A stretch of DNA of 36,892 nt from Bacteroidota bacterium. Lineage in GTDB: Bacteria; Bacteroidota; Bacteroidia; Bacteroidales; VadinHA17. Below, in pieces: positions 26,923 to 35,622 of the stretch (its first letter is position 1; each line of letters starts with the position of its first letter). The stretch lies in the NCBI GenBank assembly GCA_003245695.1, contig QKCK01000172.1, positions 1-36,892 of the forward strand, in the 5' to 3' direction. Below the pieces are notes generated by a model. The model was not told the DNA's origin and made no database searches. It worked only from the letters and a program-made list of their open reading frames with translations. The position numbers and the translations under genes were made by a program.

Positions 26923-27630
26923 ATGTTTAACGGGATGATTATGATGGATGGAACCTATTGGGCAATATTCATAGGTTTCATGGTGTTGAGCTGGATTATC
27001 AGCTACAGGCTGAAGTCAAAATTCAGAAAATACTCAAAGATACCGATAGCTTACGGTATGACGGGGAAGGATGTGGCAGAGAAGATGCTGCATGATAACG
27101 GCATATATGATGTCACCGTACACAGTGTACAGGGTGAACTGACAGACCACTATAACCCTGCGAATAAAACAATCAATCTCAGCAGTGAGGTTTATTCAGG
27201 TAACAGTGTTTCAGCAGCCGCTGTGGCAGCACATGAGACAGGTCATGCCGTACAGCATGCACATGCCTATTCATGGCTTCAGATGAGATCAAATCTTGTT
27301 CCGGTGGTCAGTTTCGCATCAAACTGGGTCCAGTGGATATTATTACTCGGTGTTATACTCTTATCGAGAAGGCCTGAGATACTCTTTATTGGAATTATCC
27401 TTTTTGCTATCACAACTCTCTTCACCTTTATCACACTCCCTGTTGAAATAAATGCATCGAAGAGAGCGCTGGCATGGCTTGCTGATTCAGGCATTACAGT
27501 CTCGGGTACACATGATAAAGCCGAAGATGCTCTCCGCAGTGCGGCATATACCTACGTTGTGGCAGCATTGGGCTCACTGGCAACACTGATATACTATATA
27601 ATGCTCTTTCTCGGAGCAAGGGACAGGTAG
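26923..27630 (+). CDS. YugP-type neutral zinc metallopeptidase
   Basis: A 235-residue inner-membrane peptidase. An N-terminal membrane helix, HETGH zinc site at residues 104-108, two membrane helices at about 123-165, a third ligand candidate Glu in LPVEINASKRAL, and a C-terminal helix. The YugP family is widespread but substrates are unknown. A near-consensus -7 box (CAGGTTTG at 26890) precedes it. It converges with the methyltransferase gene eight bases downstream. Confidence 0.9.
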   Translation: MFNGMIMMDGTYWAIFIGFMVLSWIISYRLKSKFRKYSKIPIAYGMTGKDVAEKMLHDNGIYDVTVHSVQGELTDHYNPANKTINLSSEVYSGNSVSAAAVAAHETGHAVQHAHAYSWLQMRSNLVPVVSFASNWVQWILLLGVILLSRRPEILFIGIILFAITTLFTFITLPVEINASKRALAWLADSGITVSGTHDKAEDALRSAAYTYVVAALGSLATLIYYIMLFLGARDR

Positions 27631-27638
27631 CCTCAGGG

Positions 27639-28373
27639 CTATCTTCCCTCAACATTCAGGAAGCGGGTTCTTTTTACAAGGTATCGTGCAATACACCAGA
27701 AAATAAGTGCAGCAACAAGCATTATCATGTAGAAATTACCTAAGTAAAGCTTTCTTGTTATAGCCAGATTCCTTGTTACATCGAGAAGAGAGAAAACAAT
27801 AAATACATTGGTAATACTGTTATATTCTCTCTTCAGCACATTCCTGAATGAGAATGGCAGTTCTGACGGTATGAGATTTCTGAATCCCGGAATGACGGCT
27901 TTTACCTTGAAAGCCCAGGTGTCATAGGCCTCACCAAACTTACGGCGTAAAAACTGTTCTTCGGCAAAAATGATCCTTTCATAGTATAACCAGTATGCCA
28001 GAACGAATATTATTACACACCACACTGACCTTAAAAACAATACCGGTCCGAGCCACATAAAGAAGTTACCCACATAAAGAGGGTTACGGACAACAGAATA
28101 TATTCCGGTGGTATTCAATTCCTCTGCCAGCTGATCTATCACATTCCTTCCGGAGGTATTTTTTGGCACATACCCTACAGTATAAGATCTTATCACTTCG
28201 CCGATAAGACTTACTGAAATAAAGATTATTTCATATACATAGTTAAAGAATATTGTGCTTCTGTTAGCAACAAAAATGTAAACTAATGCAAGTATTATTA
28301 CAGTAGCCGGTAGCCAGCTTCTTCTTCTGAAGAGCCAGTTTCCCGATCTCTCAAGTTCATGAACCATTGCCAT
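27639..28373 (-). CDS. Isoprenylcysteine carboxyl methyltransferase/PEMT-like membrane methyltransferase
   Basis: About 244 residues with five or six membrane helices. The SAM-binding hallmark GIYSVVRNPLYVGNF followed by ERIIFAEEQFLRRKFGEAYDTW is typical of ICMT/PEMT-like enzymes, which methylate membrane-embedded substrates; a Leptospira relative methylates a lipid A phosphate. Start at 28373 (MAMVHELERSGNWLF) is preferred over 28397 by resemblance to family N-termini; 28367 is also possible. It lies 75 bases after the barrel gene on the same strand and could be the last gene of that operon, which would point to a lipid substrate (inference). Confidence 0.78.
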   Translation of the reverse strand: MAMVHELERSGNWLFRRRSWLPATVIILALVYIFVANRSTIFFNYVYEIIFISVSLIGEVIRSYTVGYVPKNTSGRNVIDQLAEELNTTGIYSVVRNPLYVGNFFMWLGPVLFLRSVWCVIIFVLAYWLYYERIIFAEEQFLRRKFGEAYDTWAFKVKAVIPGFRNLIPSELPFSFRNVLKREYNSITNVFIVFSLLDVTRNLAITRKLYLGNFYMIMLVAALIFWCIARYLVKRTRFLNVEGR

Positions 28374-28448
28374 AAAACAAGGTATTACCGGCAGCAATAA
28401 ATGCTGCCATTGATTAGTACTATTTAACGCTGTAAAAGTAGGAATTTT

Positions 28449-29603
28449 TCAGAAACTATATCTCAGTCTTAAAAAACCAAGATTAAGTCTTGTCTCAAGG
28501 CCGGTAATTGTACTGTGGAAATACTGCCACATGACAGAAAGGTCCAGGTTTTCAGTTGCAGAAAGGTCTAAAGCCGGGCCTGCAAAGAGACCGTTGAGGT
28601 CAGGGTACCAGATAGCAGATCCTGTCAGACCAAGCAAAGGCATTGGGTTCCATGTCACCTGCGCCATGGCAGTTATCTCCGAGAAAGCCAGCTTTGTGGC
28701 ATCCATACCCCCGTAATAGAGCTGCGAAAGGTTCCATAGCTGTAAAGGTTTATTACAATACATAACCTGGGCCATAGCTGTGAAACTGTCAGAGAAAACC
28801 TTGTCAGTGCCAATAGTAACCATTAATGTTGCTGATTTATCTGTCCTGTCGTCGACAGGTTTAAACCACGAAGCCTCGCCACGCAATGAATATGATCCTA
28901 TGGCCCCTGACCATCCGGTACCGGCAACAAATTGTTCCTGAGACATCTCCCCGGTGATAAACTGAACATCAAATCCTTTGATACTGAACCTGTACAAAGC
29001 TGCTGCAGTTATCCTGCCGTCATGTTCAGCTTTGACAGCTACCTCTGCAGAAGAGGAGGGTGTAGTAGAATAGATTATCTGAACAGCATCGCTTCCCGGT
29101 CGCTCAACATAGTCAAAGTCAAAAAAAGAATATGTATTGAAGATATCATTGGGATTCCATACCATAGTCTGACTCCAGTTAATACGCTGCCGGCCGGCTC
29201 TTAACTGAAAATTGCCCCTGTTGTATTCCACCCAGAGTCTGTCAAGCATGGTGTTGAAGATAAATCCTTTTTCATCAACCAGGTTCCATGACATATCAAT
29301 CCAGCCCGGGTCTTCCTCAAGTGATTCAGCATAGTATGGATTGGATGAGACCATATTACCGGTAACAGCCCTGTTGCGTATCTCTGCCCCCACAATGAAT
29401 GAGTTGCCTCCATATGCCTTTAGGTTAATCCGGTTGTGGATCATATTACTGTTAGTCCATGGACCAGTGATGCTGTCAAAAATTGCAGAATAAACCCAGT
29501 TAACATAACCTGAACAGGTTATGTTCTGCCCCTTCTCCTGAGCAAAAAGAGTCTGAGCGGCAGACAAAAAAATGAGTAATATAATAACCGTTGCTCTCCT
29601 CAT
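28449..29603 (-). CDS. Outer-membrane beta-barrel protein, DUF1302-like
   Basis: A 384-residue protein with a signal peptide (cleavage near LFAQ) and alternating strands ending in RLRYSF, with the terminal Phe recognised by the BAM machinery. LRAGRQRINWSQTMVWNPNDIFN followed by ERPGSDAV resembles the DUF1302 GRQxxNWG...NPxD...RPG pattern. In Proteobacteria DUF1302 barrels are encoded beside LolA-fold DUF1329 proteins and RND pumps; here it follows an ABC transporter and a LolA-fold gene. Proposed exit or acceptor component in the outer membrane (inference). Six bases after the ATPase gene. Confidence 0.75.
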   Translation of the reverse strand: MRRATVIILLIFLSAAQTLFAQEKGQNITCSGYVNWVYSAIFDSITGPWTNSNMIHNRINLKAYGGNSFIVGAEIRNRAVTGNMVSSNPYYAESLEEDPGWIDMSWNLVDEKGFIFNTMLDRLWVEYNRGNFQLRAGRQRINWSQTMVWNPNDIFNTYSFFDFDYVERPGSDAVQIIYSTTPSSSAEVAVKAEHDGRITAAALYRFSIKGFDVQFITGEMSQEQFVAGTGWSGAIGSYSLRGEASWFKPVDDRTDKSATLMVTIGTDKVFSDSFTAMAQVMYCNKPLQLWNLSQLYYGGMDATKLAFSEITAMAQVTWNPMPLLGLTGSAIWYPDLNGLFAGPALDLSATENLDLSVMWQYFHSTITGLETRLNLGFLRLRYSF

Positions 29604-29608
29604 AGATC

Positions 29609-30292
29609 TCAGCGTCGTTCATCTGACACCACACGACCATCTTCAAGAGTAATAATACGGCGTGCCCGTCTGACAACCCGTGAGTCGTGTGTTGAAAAGA
29701 TAAATGTCATCTCTTCGTCCCTGTTTAGCTTCTCCATAATATCAAGAAGCGTATCTGTTGATTTTGAATCGAGGTTGGCAGTCGGTTCATCAGCCAGGAT
29801 AAATTCAGGTCGTGTTGCCAGGGCTCTTGCCACGGCAACGCGTTGCTGCTGTCCTCCCGACAGCTGCGAAGGTCTGCTGTTACCTCTGTCAGCCAGCCCG
29901 ACTGAATGAAGCAGCTCGTCAGTCCGCTTTTTCCTCTTATCTGCAGGCCAGTGCTGCAGATTCATAATAAAGCCTATATTCTCTGATGCAGTCAGGACGG
30001 GGATAAGATTATAAGACTGAAAGACAAACCCCACATGTTCCATTCTGAAATCAATCAGTTCAGAAGGCCGCAGCTCAGAAAGCCTGTGTCCCGCAACAAT
30101 TATCTCGCCGTCAGTTGGCTGGTCAAGACCTCCGATAAGATTCAGAAGGGTAGTCTTACCTGAACCTGAAGGGCCAACCACAGCAGCAAACTCACCCCTC
30201 TCAAAACTGAGAGTCACTCCATTCACAGCTGTCACCGCCACTTCTGTGTCATGATAGGTCTTATATACCTCATTAATCTCAAGTACATTCAT
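29609..30292 (-). CDS. ABC transporter ATP-binding protein, LolD/MacB type
   Basis: A 227-residue ATPase: Walker A GPSGSGKT, signature LSGGQQQRVAVARAL, Walker B FILADEPTANLD, H-loop FSTHD. The type energises mechanotransmission by FtsX-fold permeases, such as those in LolCDE and MacB. Start moved from 30358 to 30292 (MNVLEINEVYKTY), which removes an overlap with the permease gene and leaves a 40-base gap. It serves the two permeases encoded upstream. Confidence 0.93.
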   Translation of the reverse strand: MNVLEINEVYKTYHDTEVAVTAVNGVTLSFERGEFAAVVGPSGSGKTTLLNLIGGLDQPTDGEIIVAGHRLSELRPSELIDFRMEHVGFVFQSYNLIPVLTASENIGFIMNLQHWPADKRKKRTDELLHSVGLADRGNSRPSQLSGGQQQRVAVARALATRPEFILADEPTANLDSKSTDTLLDIMEKLNRDEEMTFIFSTHDSRVVRRARRIITLEDGRVVSDERR

Positions 30293-30332
30293 GATGTCTG
30301 TTTTCTTTTTACATTTTATCTTTTTCAGCCTC

Positions 30333-31778
30333 CTACTTCTCACCCCTGAGTGCCTCAACGGGATTGAGTTTAAGAGCCTTACGCGCCGGATATACAGATG
30401 ATATAATGCCTGTCAGAATAATCAGGCAGGCTGTTATTGTAAAAAAGAGAGGATCAATTACCGGAAAGAGATTTACCGAATATCCTATCGCCTCCATCCC
30501 TTCTGAGTAATTAACCAGATTAATGCCATTCCTTGATGTAACAGCAATAATAACCATCCCCACTATCATGCCGGATATTCCACCTATTACGGACAGAAAA
30601 ACAGATTCCGTCATTATCATTGCAAAGATCTTTTTTCTGTTCATCCCTATTGCAGCCAGCATTCCTATTTCGCGTGTTCTTTCGAGCACAGCCATAAGCA
30701 TTGTGTTAACAATTCCGAAAGCCAGGGCAGCAAGGATTATTATCATGAAAAGAGCATATATCTGCTGCATGAAGTCAGCCAGCATAGCCAGGTCAGGTGA
30801 TATCTCCTTCCAGTTAAGAACCTCCAGTGAAGGCAGTGCAGCCCTCACCTCCCGGGTAACCCTGTCTGTAATATCATTATCAGTCAGTCTGGCAATAATC
30901 CTGTGGTAGTTACCAGGCTCTATACCAGTTAGAGAGCATAGTTCATCATAAGGAACAAAAACCGAAGAAGTTTCAAACATATCATTGTTGGTACGGAAAA
31001 TACCTGTGATCCTGAAGGTTGCTCCTGTCTGATTCCCTTCACAATCAACAAAAGTGAATACAATTCTTGATCCCTCCCTGTATGACCATGCTGAAGAGAA
31101 AACCTGTCCCGAGTATTGCCTGAACTCCTTATGCGAAAGAACATTTCTTAATTCAGCCTTCAGTTTCTTCTCTGATACAAAACGCACACCCCTGAATTGT
31201 TCAAGCTTCAAAATAACTTCCTGTGGTATATCCGATTCCGACATCTTGTTAAAAGCCTCATCATCCATCATGTACCTGACAATATTGAGCTCTTTTGCCA
31301 GCTTCTCACCAATATATGCAGTGTTGTACTTCGTCTCACCCTGGAAAAATCCACCTGTTCCGGGAATAACCTTTTCACCGAGAGTGAAGATATGCCTCTC
31401 CTTTTCCGGATCAATTCCAACAAGCATAACGCCAGTGCTCTTCCTTGCTGTAGATGCCATCGCCTGAACAATAATACGTCCTGTTGCATCTTCCACTCCC
31501 TCAGTTGTGAGTATCTTCTCAAACAGGGTATCCAGATCAGGAATAAAGTCGTTTATATCATTGCTGCTCCTGAAATCCTTGTTGTTTATCTGAATATGCG
31601 ACAGCTCTTCGTTTACGGCTGAGTCAATGCGCTGAACCACACTGCTGTTCATTACAGCAATAGAAAAAACACCCGCAAAAACACCAATTGTCATCGCGGC
31701 TATCACAATCAGACTTCTGACCTTGTTACGCCAGACATTTTTCCATGCAATCTCTATTATCATGGTCTTTATTATCAT
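30333..31778 (-). CDS. FtsX/MacB-type ABC permease (second copy)
   Basis: A 481-residue permease with one N-terminal membrane helix (about 22-44), a large periplasmic MacB_PCD-type domain (about 50-340) and three C-terminal helices ending in VYPARKALKLNPVEALRG, the FtsX-family terminus. Its ATG overlaps the stop of the other permease (ATGA); the next ATG at 31763 is an alternative start. Paralogous in layout to the upstream permease, so a heterodimer as in LolCE is likely. Confidence 0.9.
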   Translation of the reverse strand: MIIKTMIIEIAWKNVWRNKVRSLIVIAAMTIGVFAGVFSIAVMNSSVVQRIDSAVNEELSHIQINNKDFRSSNDINDFIPDLDTLFEKILTTEGVEDATGRIIVQAMASTARKSTGVMLVGIDPEKERHIFTLGEKVIPGTGGFFQGETKYNTAYIGEKLAKELNIVRYMMDDEAFNKMSESDIPQEVILKLEQFRGVRFVSEKKLKAELRNVLSHKEFRQYSGQVFSSAWSYREGSRIVFTFVDCEGNQTGATFRITGIFRTNNDMFETSSVFVPYDELCSLTGIEPGNYHRIIARLTDNDITDRVTREVRAALPSLEVLNWKEISPDLAMLADFMQQIYALFMIIILAALAFGIVNTMLMAVLERTREIGMLAAIGMNRKKIFAMIMTESVFLSVIGGISGMIVGMVIIAVTSRNGINLVNYSEGMEAIGYSVNLFPVIDPLFFTITACLIILTGIISSVYPARKALKLNPVEALRGEK

Positions 31779-33187
31779 GCCCTGAGGGCGTTAATAACAT
31801 TTATCCTGTAAATCTTTCTTATGCAGAAAAACACTGCAATTACCAGCATTATCAGAACTACAAGGGTCTGCCAGAGATAATATGTATCAGGCAACATAAA
31901 TGGCATAACAGGTTCAAAGCCATAATCCTCATACATCCTTGCCATCTGACCGGTGAAACGTATAGGGTGAGTATTAAAATAAAATGCAAAAGGTATAGTT
32001 GCGATTACTCCGGTAATTAATCCGAGCAGACCCATCAATATCAATTCAATTGACACAACCTTTGCGAGTCTTCTTTTTTGCATTCCTATTGAGATAAGCA
32101 TCCCGAATTCTCTTTTCCTCTCTGACATCATCATCAGTACAGTACCAAAAACACCAAAGGCAATAACAAGATAAAGAATACCAATCATTATCAGACCGCT
32201 TTTGCTGTCAGCTTCCATCTGGTTAACCAGTATTTCATTCATCTCCTGCCATACGAGTACCTTTAGAGGAGAGCTAAGCGTTGAAGAAATTCTTGTCTTT
32301 GTCTCAGCTATAGCCTCTTCAGAGTTGTCTTTTATATCTAATACAGCTGATGTAACCATCCCTGGTGTATCATAAAATAATCTTGCCGAATTGACCGTCA
32401 GATAAACAATCTTATTGTCTATATCGGGTGTTGGAAGCTTTACTATTCCGTCTACCACATATTTTGCTGCAGCTGAAGAAGCATGATACCCCTGACCTAC
32501 CATAACCAGAGTGTCCCCCACATTCAGATGAAGATAAACAGAGAGCTTATCGCCAATAAGTACCCCTGGAGAAGTCTCACCGAAGTAACCATTCGGGAAT
32601 GATGCCTTTTTTCTGATAAGAGGTAGTATCACAGCAGTATCAGACTCTTTCAGGTCAAGGTCTGCCATCAAACGGCCCACGCTTGAATATGACTCATTCT
32701 CAAAAAGAGGCAATAACTTCTTAATCTTGTCAGGCACTGAATCCTCAGACATCTCTTTTACTATCTCAGGTGTAAACCTGTACTTCACCAGCCGGTCCTT
32801 TATCCCAGAAACCTCATTCTCAAGTACCGGATCAATACCCATAACAATCACTCCCTGTGTGCGATTTCCACTTGCAGCTAAAGCAAATGATTCGATGCGT
32901 GGGATAACTTTGTCAATGTTTTTATCAGCCTCAAGAGCAGATACCTGCTGGTCTGAAAGGACGAAGCAATTGTCAATAACAGGCTCATCAGCAAAGGCAG
33001 AGTCCTGTATCTGAAGATATCCTGTATATGATTCAATCACATTTTTAAACATGTGATCGTAAGTCCCCAGCTGAAATGATCTCATAACAAGAGCAAAGAA
33101 GACAGCAAAGAAGACAGAGGCAGCTGTTATCATCGTTCTCCTGCGGTTTCGCCAGAGATTCTTCCATGCAAGTTGATAATCTTTCAT
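31775..33187 (-). CDS. FtsX/MacB-type ABC permease (first copy)
   Basis: A 470-residue permease: LAWKNLWRNRRRT amphipathic N-terminus, one membrane helix (about 18-40), a periplasmic domain to about 325 and three C-terminal helices ending IYRINVINALRA. Follows the LolA-fold gene by 31 bases. The LolC/LolE type extracts lipoproteins from the inner membrane, while MacB types move peptides or toxins; the neighbouring LolA-fold protein favours a lipidated or lipid substrate (inference). Confidence 0.9.
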   Translation of the reverse strand: MKDYQLAWKNLWRNRRRTMITAASVFFAVFFALVMRSFQLGTYDHMFKNVIESYTGYLQIQDSAFADEPVIDNCFVLSDQQVSALEADKNIDKVIPRIESFALAASGNRTQGVIVMGIDPVLENEVSGIKDRLVKYRFTPEIVKEMSEDSVPDKIKKLLPLFENESYSSVGRLMADLDLKESDTAVILPLIRKKASFPNGYFGETSPGVLIGDKLSVYLHLNVGDTLVMVGQGYHASSAAAKYVVDGIVKLPTPDIDNKIVYLTVNSARLFYDTPGMVTSAVLDIKDNSEEAIAETKTRISSTLSSPLKVLVWQEMNEILVNQMEADSKSGLIMIGILYLVIAFGVFGTVLMMMSERKREFGMLISIGMQKRRLAKVVSIELILMGLLGLITGVIATIPFAFYFNTHPIRFTGQMARMYEDYGFEPVMPFMLPDTYYLWQTLVVLIMLVIAVFFCIRKIYRINVINALRA

Positions 33188-33218
33188 ATATTTTTCTCTG
33201 ATTGATTATTAACTCATA

Positions 33219-33989
33219 CTATCTTAAGTTTTTCATATTCTGTTGCGAAAAATAACTTTCAGCAATATCAATATTGAATTTTATTTCCTTGATTCTTACA
33301 ACGGTTTTATTTCCCTCCTCTTCGGCAGGAACAAGTTCAATAACAGTAGTTATCAGGCGTCCATCCATAACCTTTATCTCCGAAGCTGTCTCTGTCCGTA
33401 CAAGATACCCATCTTCATCATACAACTCTGCCTTAAGCACCAGGAAATCCTTTTTATCAATCCATCTTATCTGATGACCCCATAGCACATCTGATCCGGG
33501 TAATGCCTCCATTCTGATTTTATAACATAATCTGCCGTCAATAACCTCCTCTCCGTCAATAACATGTGTGTAGTCATTGACTACTGATGATTCTTTTAGT
33601 ATGTCATCATTTGTGTAGTCTGAGCCCATCCATCCCTGCGACATCATTGATGGTGGCAGTTTTATAAGCCGGTTTATTGACGGATTCCAGTTCCACATTT
33701 CGTTGCCTCGTTTCAGAAATGATTGCCCCTTGTCACGCGCAGGAGAGGTGATAAGAGTAAGCGAATAATCATCTCCCAGCGACCATGACCTGAACTCTAC
33801 GGTGCGCTGCCATGAAGGACGGACAATAGTCATGGACATCACACTGTATCCCGACTTCTCGCCGTTGAATTTATCATCAGCCTTTTTTACAATCTCTTTT
33901 GCAGAGAGATCCTGTGAAAAGGAAACTGTTACCCCCGGAAAAACGAGAAGGCAACACAGTAATACAATATTTACTAACCATTTTTTCAT
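33219..33989 (-). CDS. Periplasmic LolA-fold protein (outer membrane lipoprotein-sorting protein, COG2834 type)
   Basis: A 256-residue secreted protein with a signal peptide (cleavage near SFSQ). AKEIVKKADDKFNG, then SMTIVRP...RTVEFRSWSLGDD, FLKRGNEMWNWNPSINRLIKLPPSMM and MGSDYTNDDI match the long COG2834/LolA-like family rather than true LolA, which is shorter. The fold is an open barrel holding acyl chains. It starts two bases after the tetR stop and precedes two FtsX permeases, so it probably ferries the transported lipid or lipoprotein across the periplasm to the barrel protein. Confidence 0.85.
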   Translation of the reverse strand: MKKWLVNIVLLCCLLVFPGVTVSFSQDLSAKEIVKKADDKFNGEKSGYSVMSMTIVRPSWQRTVEFRSWSLGDDYSLTLITSPARDKGQSFLKRGNEMWNWNPSINRLIKLPPSMMSQGWMGSDYTNDDILKESSVVNDYTHVIDGEEVIDGRLCYKIRMEALPGSDVLWGHQIRWIDKKDFLVLKAELYDEDGYLVRTETASEIKVMDGRLITTVIELVPAEEEGNKTVVRIKEIKFNIDIAESYFSQQNMKNLR

Positions 33990-33991
33990 GA

Positions 33992-34624
33992 CTACCTGTA
34001 TCTTGATATTATTGCATCAACCATTTTTTCATAATATGGTGTACTATATAGCTCTTCAGAAAAGAGGAAGGTAAGCGCAAAACCCTTTAGTGTATTTACA
34101 AACATAAGCATCTCAATCATCGGATCATACGACTCATCACTGCCATTACCCCTGGCTGTAAAATACTCAATGAACATTCTTACCATCTCCTGGCTGAAAA
34201 CCCTCATATTTTCACCACCTCTTTTTACCAGATCATTCTCCCTGACAAAAAGACGCTCATATACATCATTCTGCATCATTATTGCAAAAAGCAACCGCCA
34301 GAACCGGCTCTTCTCCCTTATTATATCAAATATCTTTCTTACAAAAACTTCAAACTCCTCAACTGAAAGGTGGCCATCATGATCAGTGTCAAAAGAAGAG
34401 TAAAGCTCATCAATAGACTCTGAAACTATCTCGGCAAGGATATCGTCCTTGCTTCTGAAGTAATTATATATCAATCCTTTTGATATCCCTGCTTTAGCAG
34501 CAATTGTGCTTATTGTGGTGCTGTGAAAACCCAGGTCAGCAAAACAGGTAAGAGCAACCTCTTTTATCAAGGCACGCTTTGCCTTCCTTATGGTATCATA
34601 TTGTCTTGCAGTCCGTGGTGACAT
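33992..34624 (-). CDS. TetR-family regulator containing an EF-hand calcium loop
   Basis: A 210-residue regulator. The N-terminal TetR HTH is clear at 25-60 (TTISTIAAKAGISKGLIYNYFRSKDD). At residues 79-90 the loop DTDHDGHLSVEE fits every ligand position of a canonical EF-hand (Asp1, Asp3, Asp5, Gly6, Leu8, Glu12) and is flanked by amphipathic helices ELYSSF and FEVFVRKIF. TetR ligand domains do not normally carry this, so calcium sensing is a reasonable proposal (inference). Start moved from 34654 to 34624, because the earlier ATG overlaps the -7 box at 34652-34659. It heads the lipid-transport-like operon; the LolA-fold gene follows after two bases. Confidence 0.88.
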   Translation of the reverse strand: MSPRTARQYDTIRKAKRALIKEVALTCFADLGFHSTTISTIAAKAGISKGLIYNYFRSKDDILAEIVSESIDELYSSFDTDHDGHLSVEEFEVFVRKIFDIIREKSRFWRLLFAIMMQNDVYERLFVRENDLVKRGGENMRVFSQEMVRMFIEYFTARGNGSDESYDPMIEMLMFVNTLKGFALTFLFSEELYSTPYYEKMVDAIISRYR

Positions 34625-34634
34625 AGCTACTTTT

Positions 34635-34654
34635 TTGACTGAACGTCCGGTCAA
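34635..34654. promoter_or_regulatory. Imperfect 20-bp palindrome, probable TetR operator
   Basis: TTGACTGAACGTCCGGTCAA matches its reverse complement at 16 of 20 positions, centred on ACGT. It overlaps the -7 box and the expected start point of the tetR promoter, ideal for autorepression. TTGAC...GTCAA half-sites are common for TetR/AcrR-family operators. Confidence 0.55.
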
Positions 34655-34659
34655 AGCTA
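34652..34659 (-). promoter_or_regulatory. Promoter -7 box of the tetR operon (TAGCTTTG on minus strand)
   Basis: The plus strand reads CAAAGCTA, an exact TAnnTTTG on the minus strand, 27 bases before the tetR ATG at 34624. Confidence 0.55.
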
Positions 34660-34690
34660 GGCCATTTTTTTACCCAATGCAAATTTTTTT

Positions 34691-35479
34691 TCAATATGCA
34701 TTCAGAAGATTTTTCATCTTTTCAACTTCACCCGCTCCCTTTCCCTTTTTCAGTATTTCATTCAGCCAGGTACCATACATGGGATTAGGAAGAATAATAT
34801 AACTGGTTCCAAAAAGTGCTTCATTCCCGTCAACCGTATCAAATGAGGGAGCGTCAGGGCGTTTTTCCCATATACCGTCAAAATCACTCAGACTGTCACC
34901 TATCAACAATACAATATTATATCTGTCTGAGATTCTATTACGCCTGGAAACCTTCGATGAGTTCTCACCCATAAGCATTACATGAACACTGTCGGCTCCC
35001 GGAAAACCTTCAGCCGAGAGATTTCTGACAGTGGCATCGAATACAGATGAGCTCCTGTTTGAAACATAAAAAAGTGTCACACCCAGCGAATCTGCAAAGC
35101 GGGTGAATGACAGTGCGCCGGGCAGTGCTTTTGCTTTTTCCATAACAACCCACTTGTTCCAGAGCTCTTCAGAGTATTGCACCTCATTCAGTATCAGCCA
35201 TGCTTCAAACGGACTGTTATCAAGGATTGTCTCATCTATATCGAGCACAACTGCAAGCGGTTTGCCATCATTTGCACTGGCTGTCTTTTCCTCAAGCGCT
35301 CTCTTTGCATTCCTGTAGCATTGAATATACAAAGCCCTCATCTCACCTGACTTCTGATACCATAAAACAGGAAGGAGCAATTCATCCTGTGATTCCTTTA
35401 TATTGGAAGCAGGTATAACTCTATGACTACAGGCTGACAATAGCAGTAGTATCAAAAAATAAAATAGAGTGTGCTTCAT
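34691..35479 (-). CDS. 5'-nucleotidase/acid phosphatase lipoprotein, e(P4) family
   Basis: A 262-residue HAD-superfamily lipoprotein. Lipobox LLSAC with lipidated Cys17; nucleophile motif VLDIDETILDN (Asp80, Asp82), Ser/Asn motif FYVSNRSS and the final acidic motif LLIGDSLSDF. The WYQKSGEMRALYIQCYRNA segment is typical of the Haemophilus e(P4) class. It probably dephosphorylates nucleotides such as NMN or AMP in the periplasm or at the outer membrane. It precedes tetR on the same strand, but tetR has its own promoter. Confidence 0.92.
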   Translation of the reverse strand: MKHTLFYFLILLLLSACSHRVIPASNIKESQDELLLPVLWYQKSGEMRALYIQCYRNAKRALEEKTASANDGKPLAVVLDIDETILDNSPFEAWLILNEVQYSEELWNKWVVMEKAKALPGALSFTRFADSLGVTLFYVSNRSSSVFDATVRNLSAEGFPGADSVHVMLMGENSSKVSRRNRISDRYNIVLLIGDSLSDFDGIWEKRPDAPSFDTVDGNEALFGTSYIILPNPMYGTWLNEILKKGKGAGEVEKMKNLLNAY

Positions 35480-35569
35480 TTATAAATATTTTACTGATTC
35501 ATAATAATTTTGGTACCCTTTGTTACGTTGATACCACAGGTCTAATTAACAAATTATTATTCTATCCTG

Positions 35570-35605
35570 CCTGTTATGTTCTGAAAGATTTTTATCTTTA
35601 ACAGG
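35570..35605 (+). promoter_or_regulatory. Inverted repeat upstream of the GH16-like gene
   Basis: CCTGTT at 35570 pairs with AACAGG at 35600, enclosing AAAGAT-tttt-ATCTTT. A near-consensus -7 box TATCTTTA (35593-35600) lies in the right arm, so the repeat may be an operator or, if transcription starts upstream, a leader hairpin. Confidence 0.35.
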
Positions 35606-35622
35606 TTATATCTAAAACAATA

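Noticed and set aside
27626-27642. Short TAGCC/GGCTA hairpin between the YugP-like and methyltransferase genes
   Set aside because: Only five base pairs and no T-tract; too weak to call a terminator.
30523-30909. 128-residue plus-strand ORF
   Set aside because: Antisense to the FtsX-type permease; hydrophobic pattern is a mirror of the real membrane protein.
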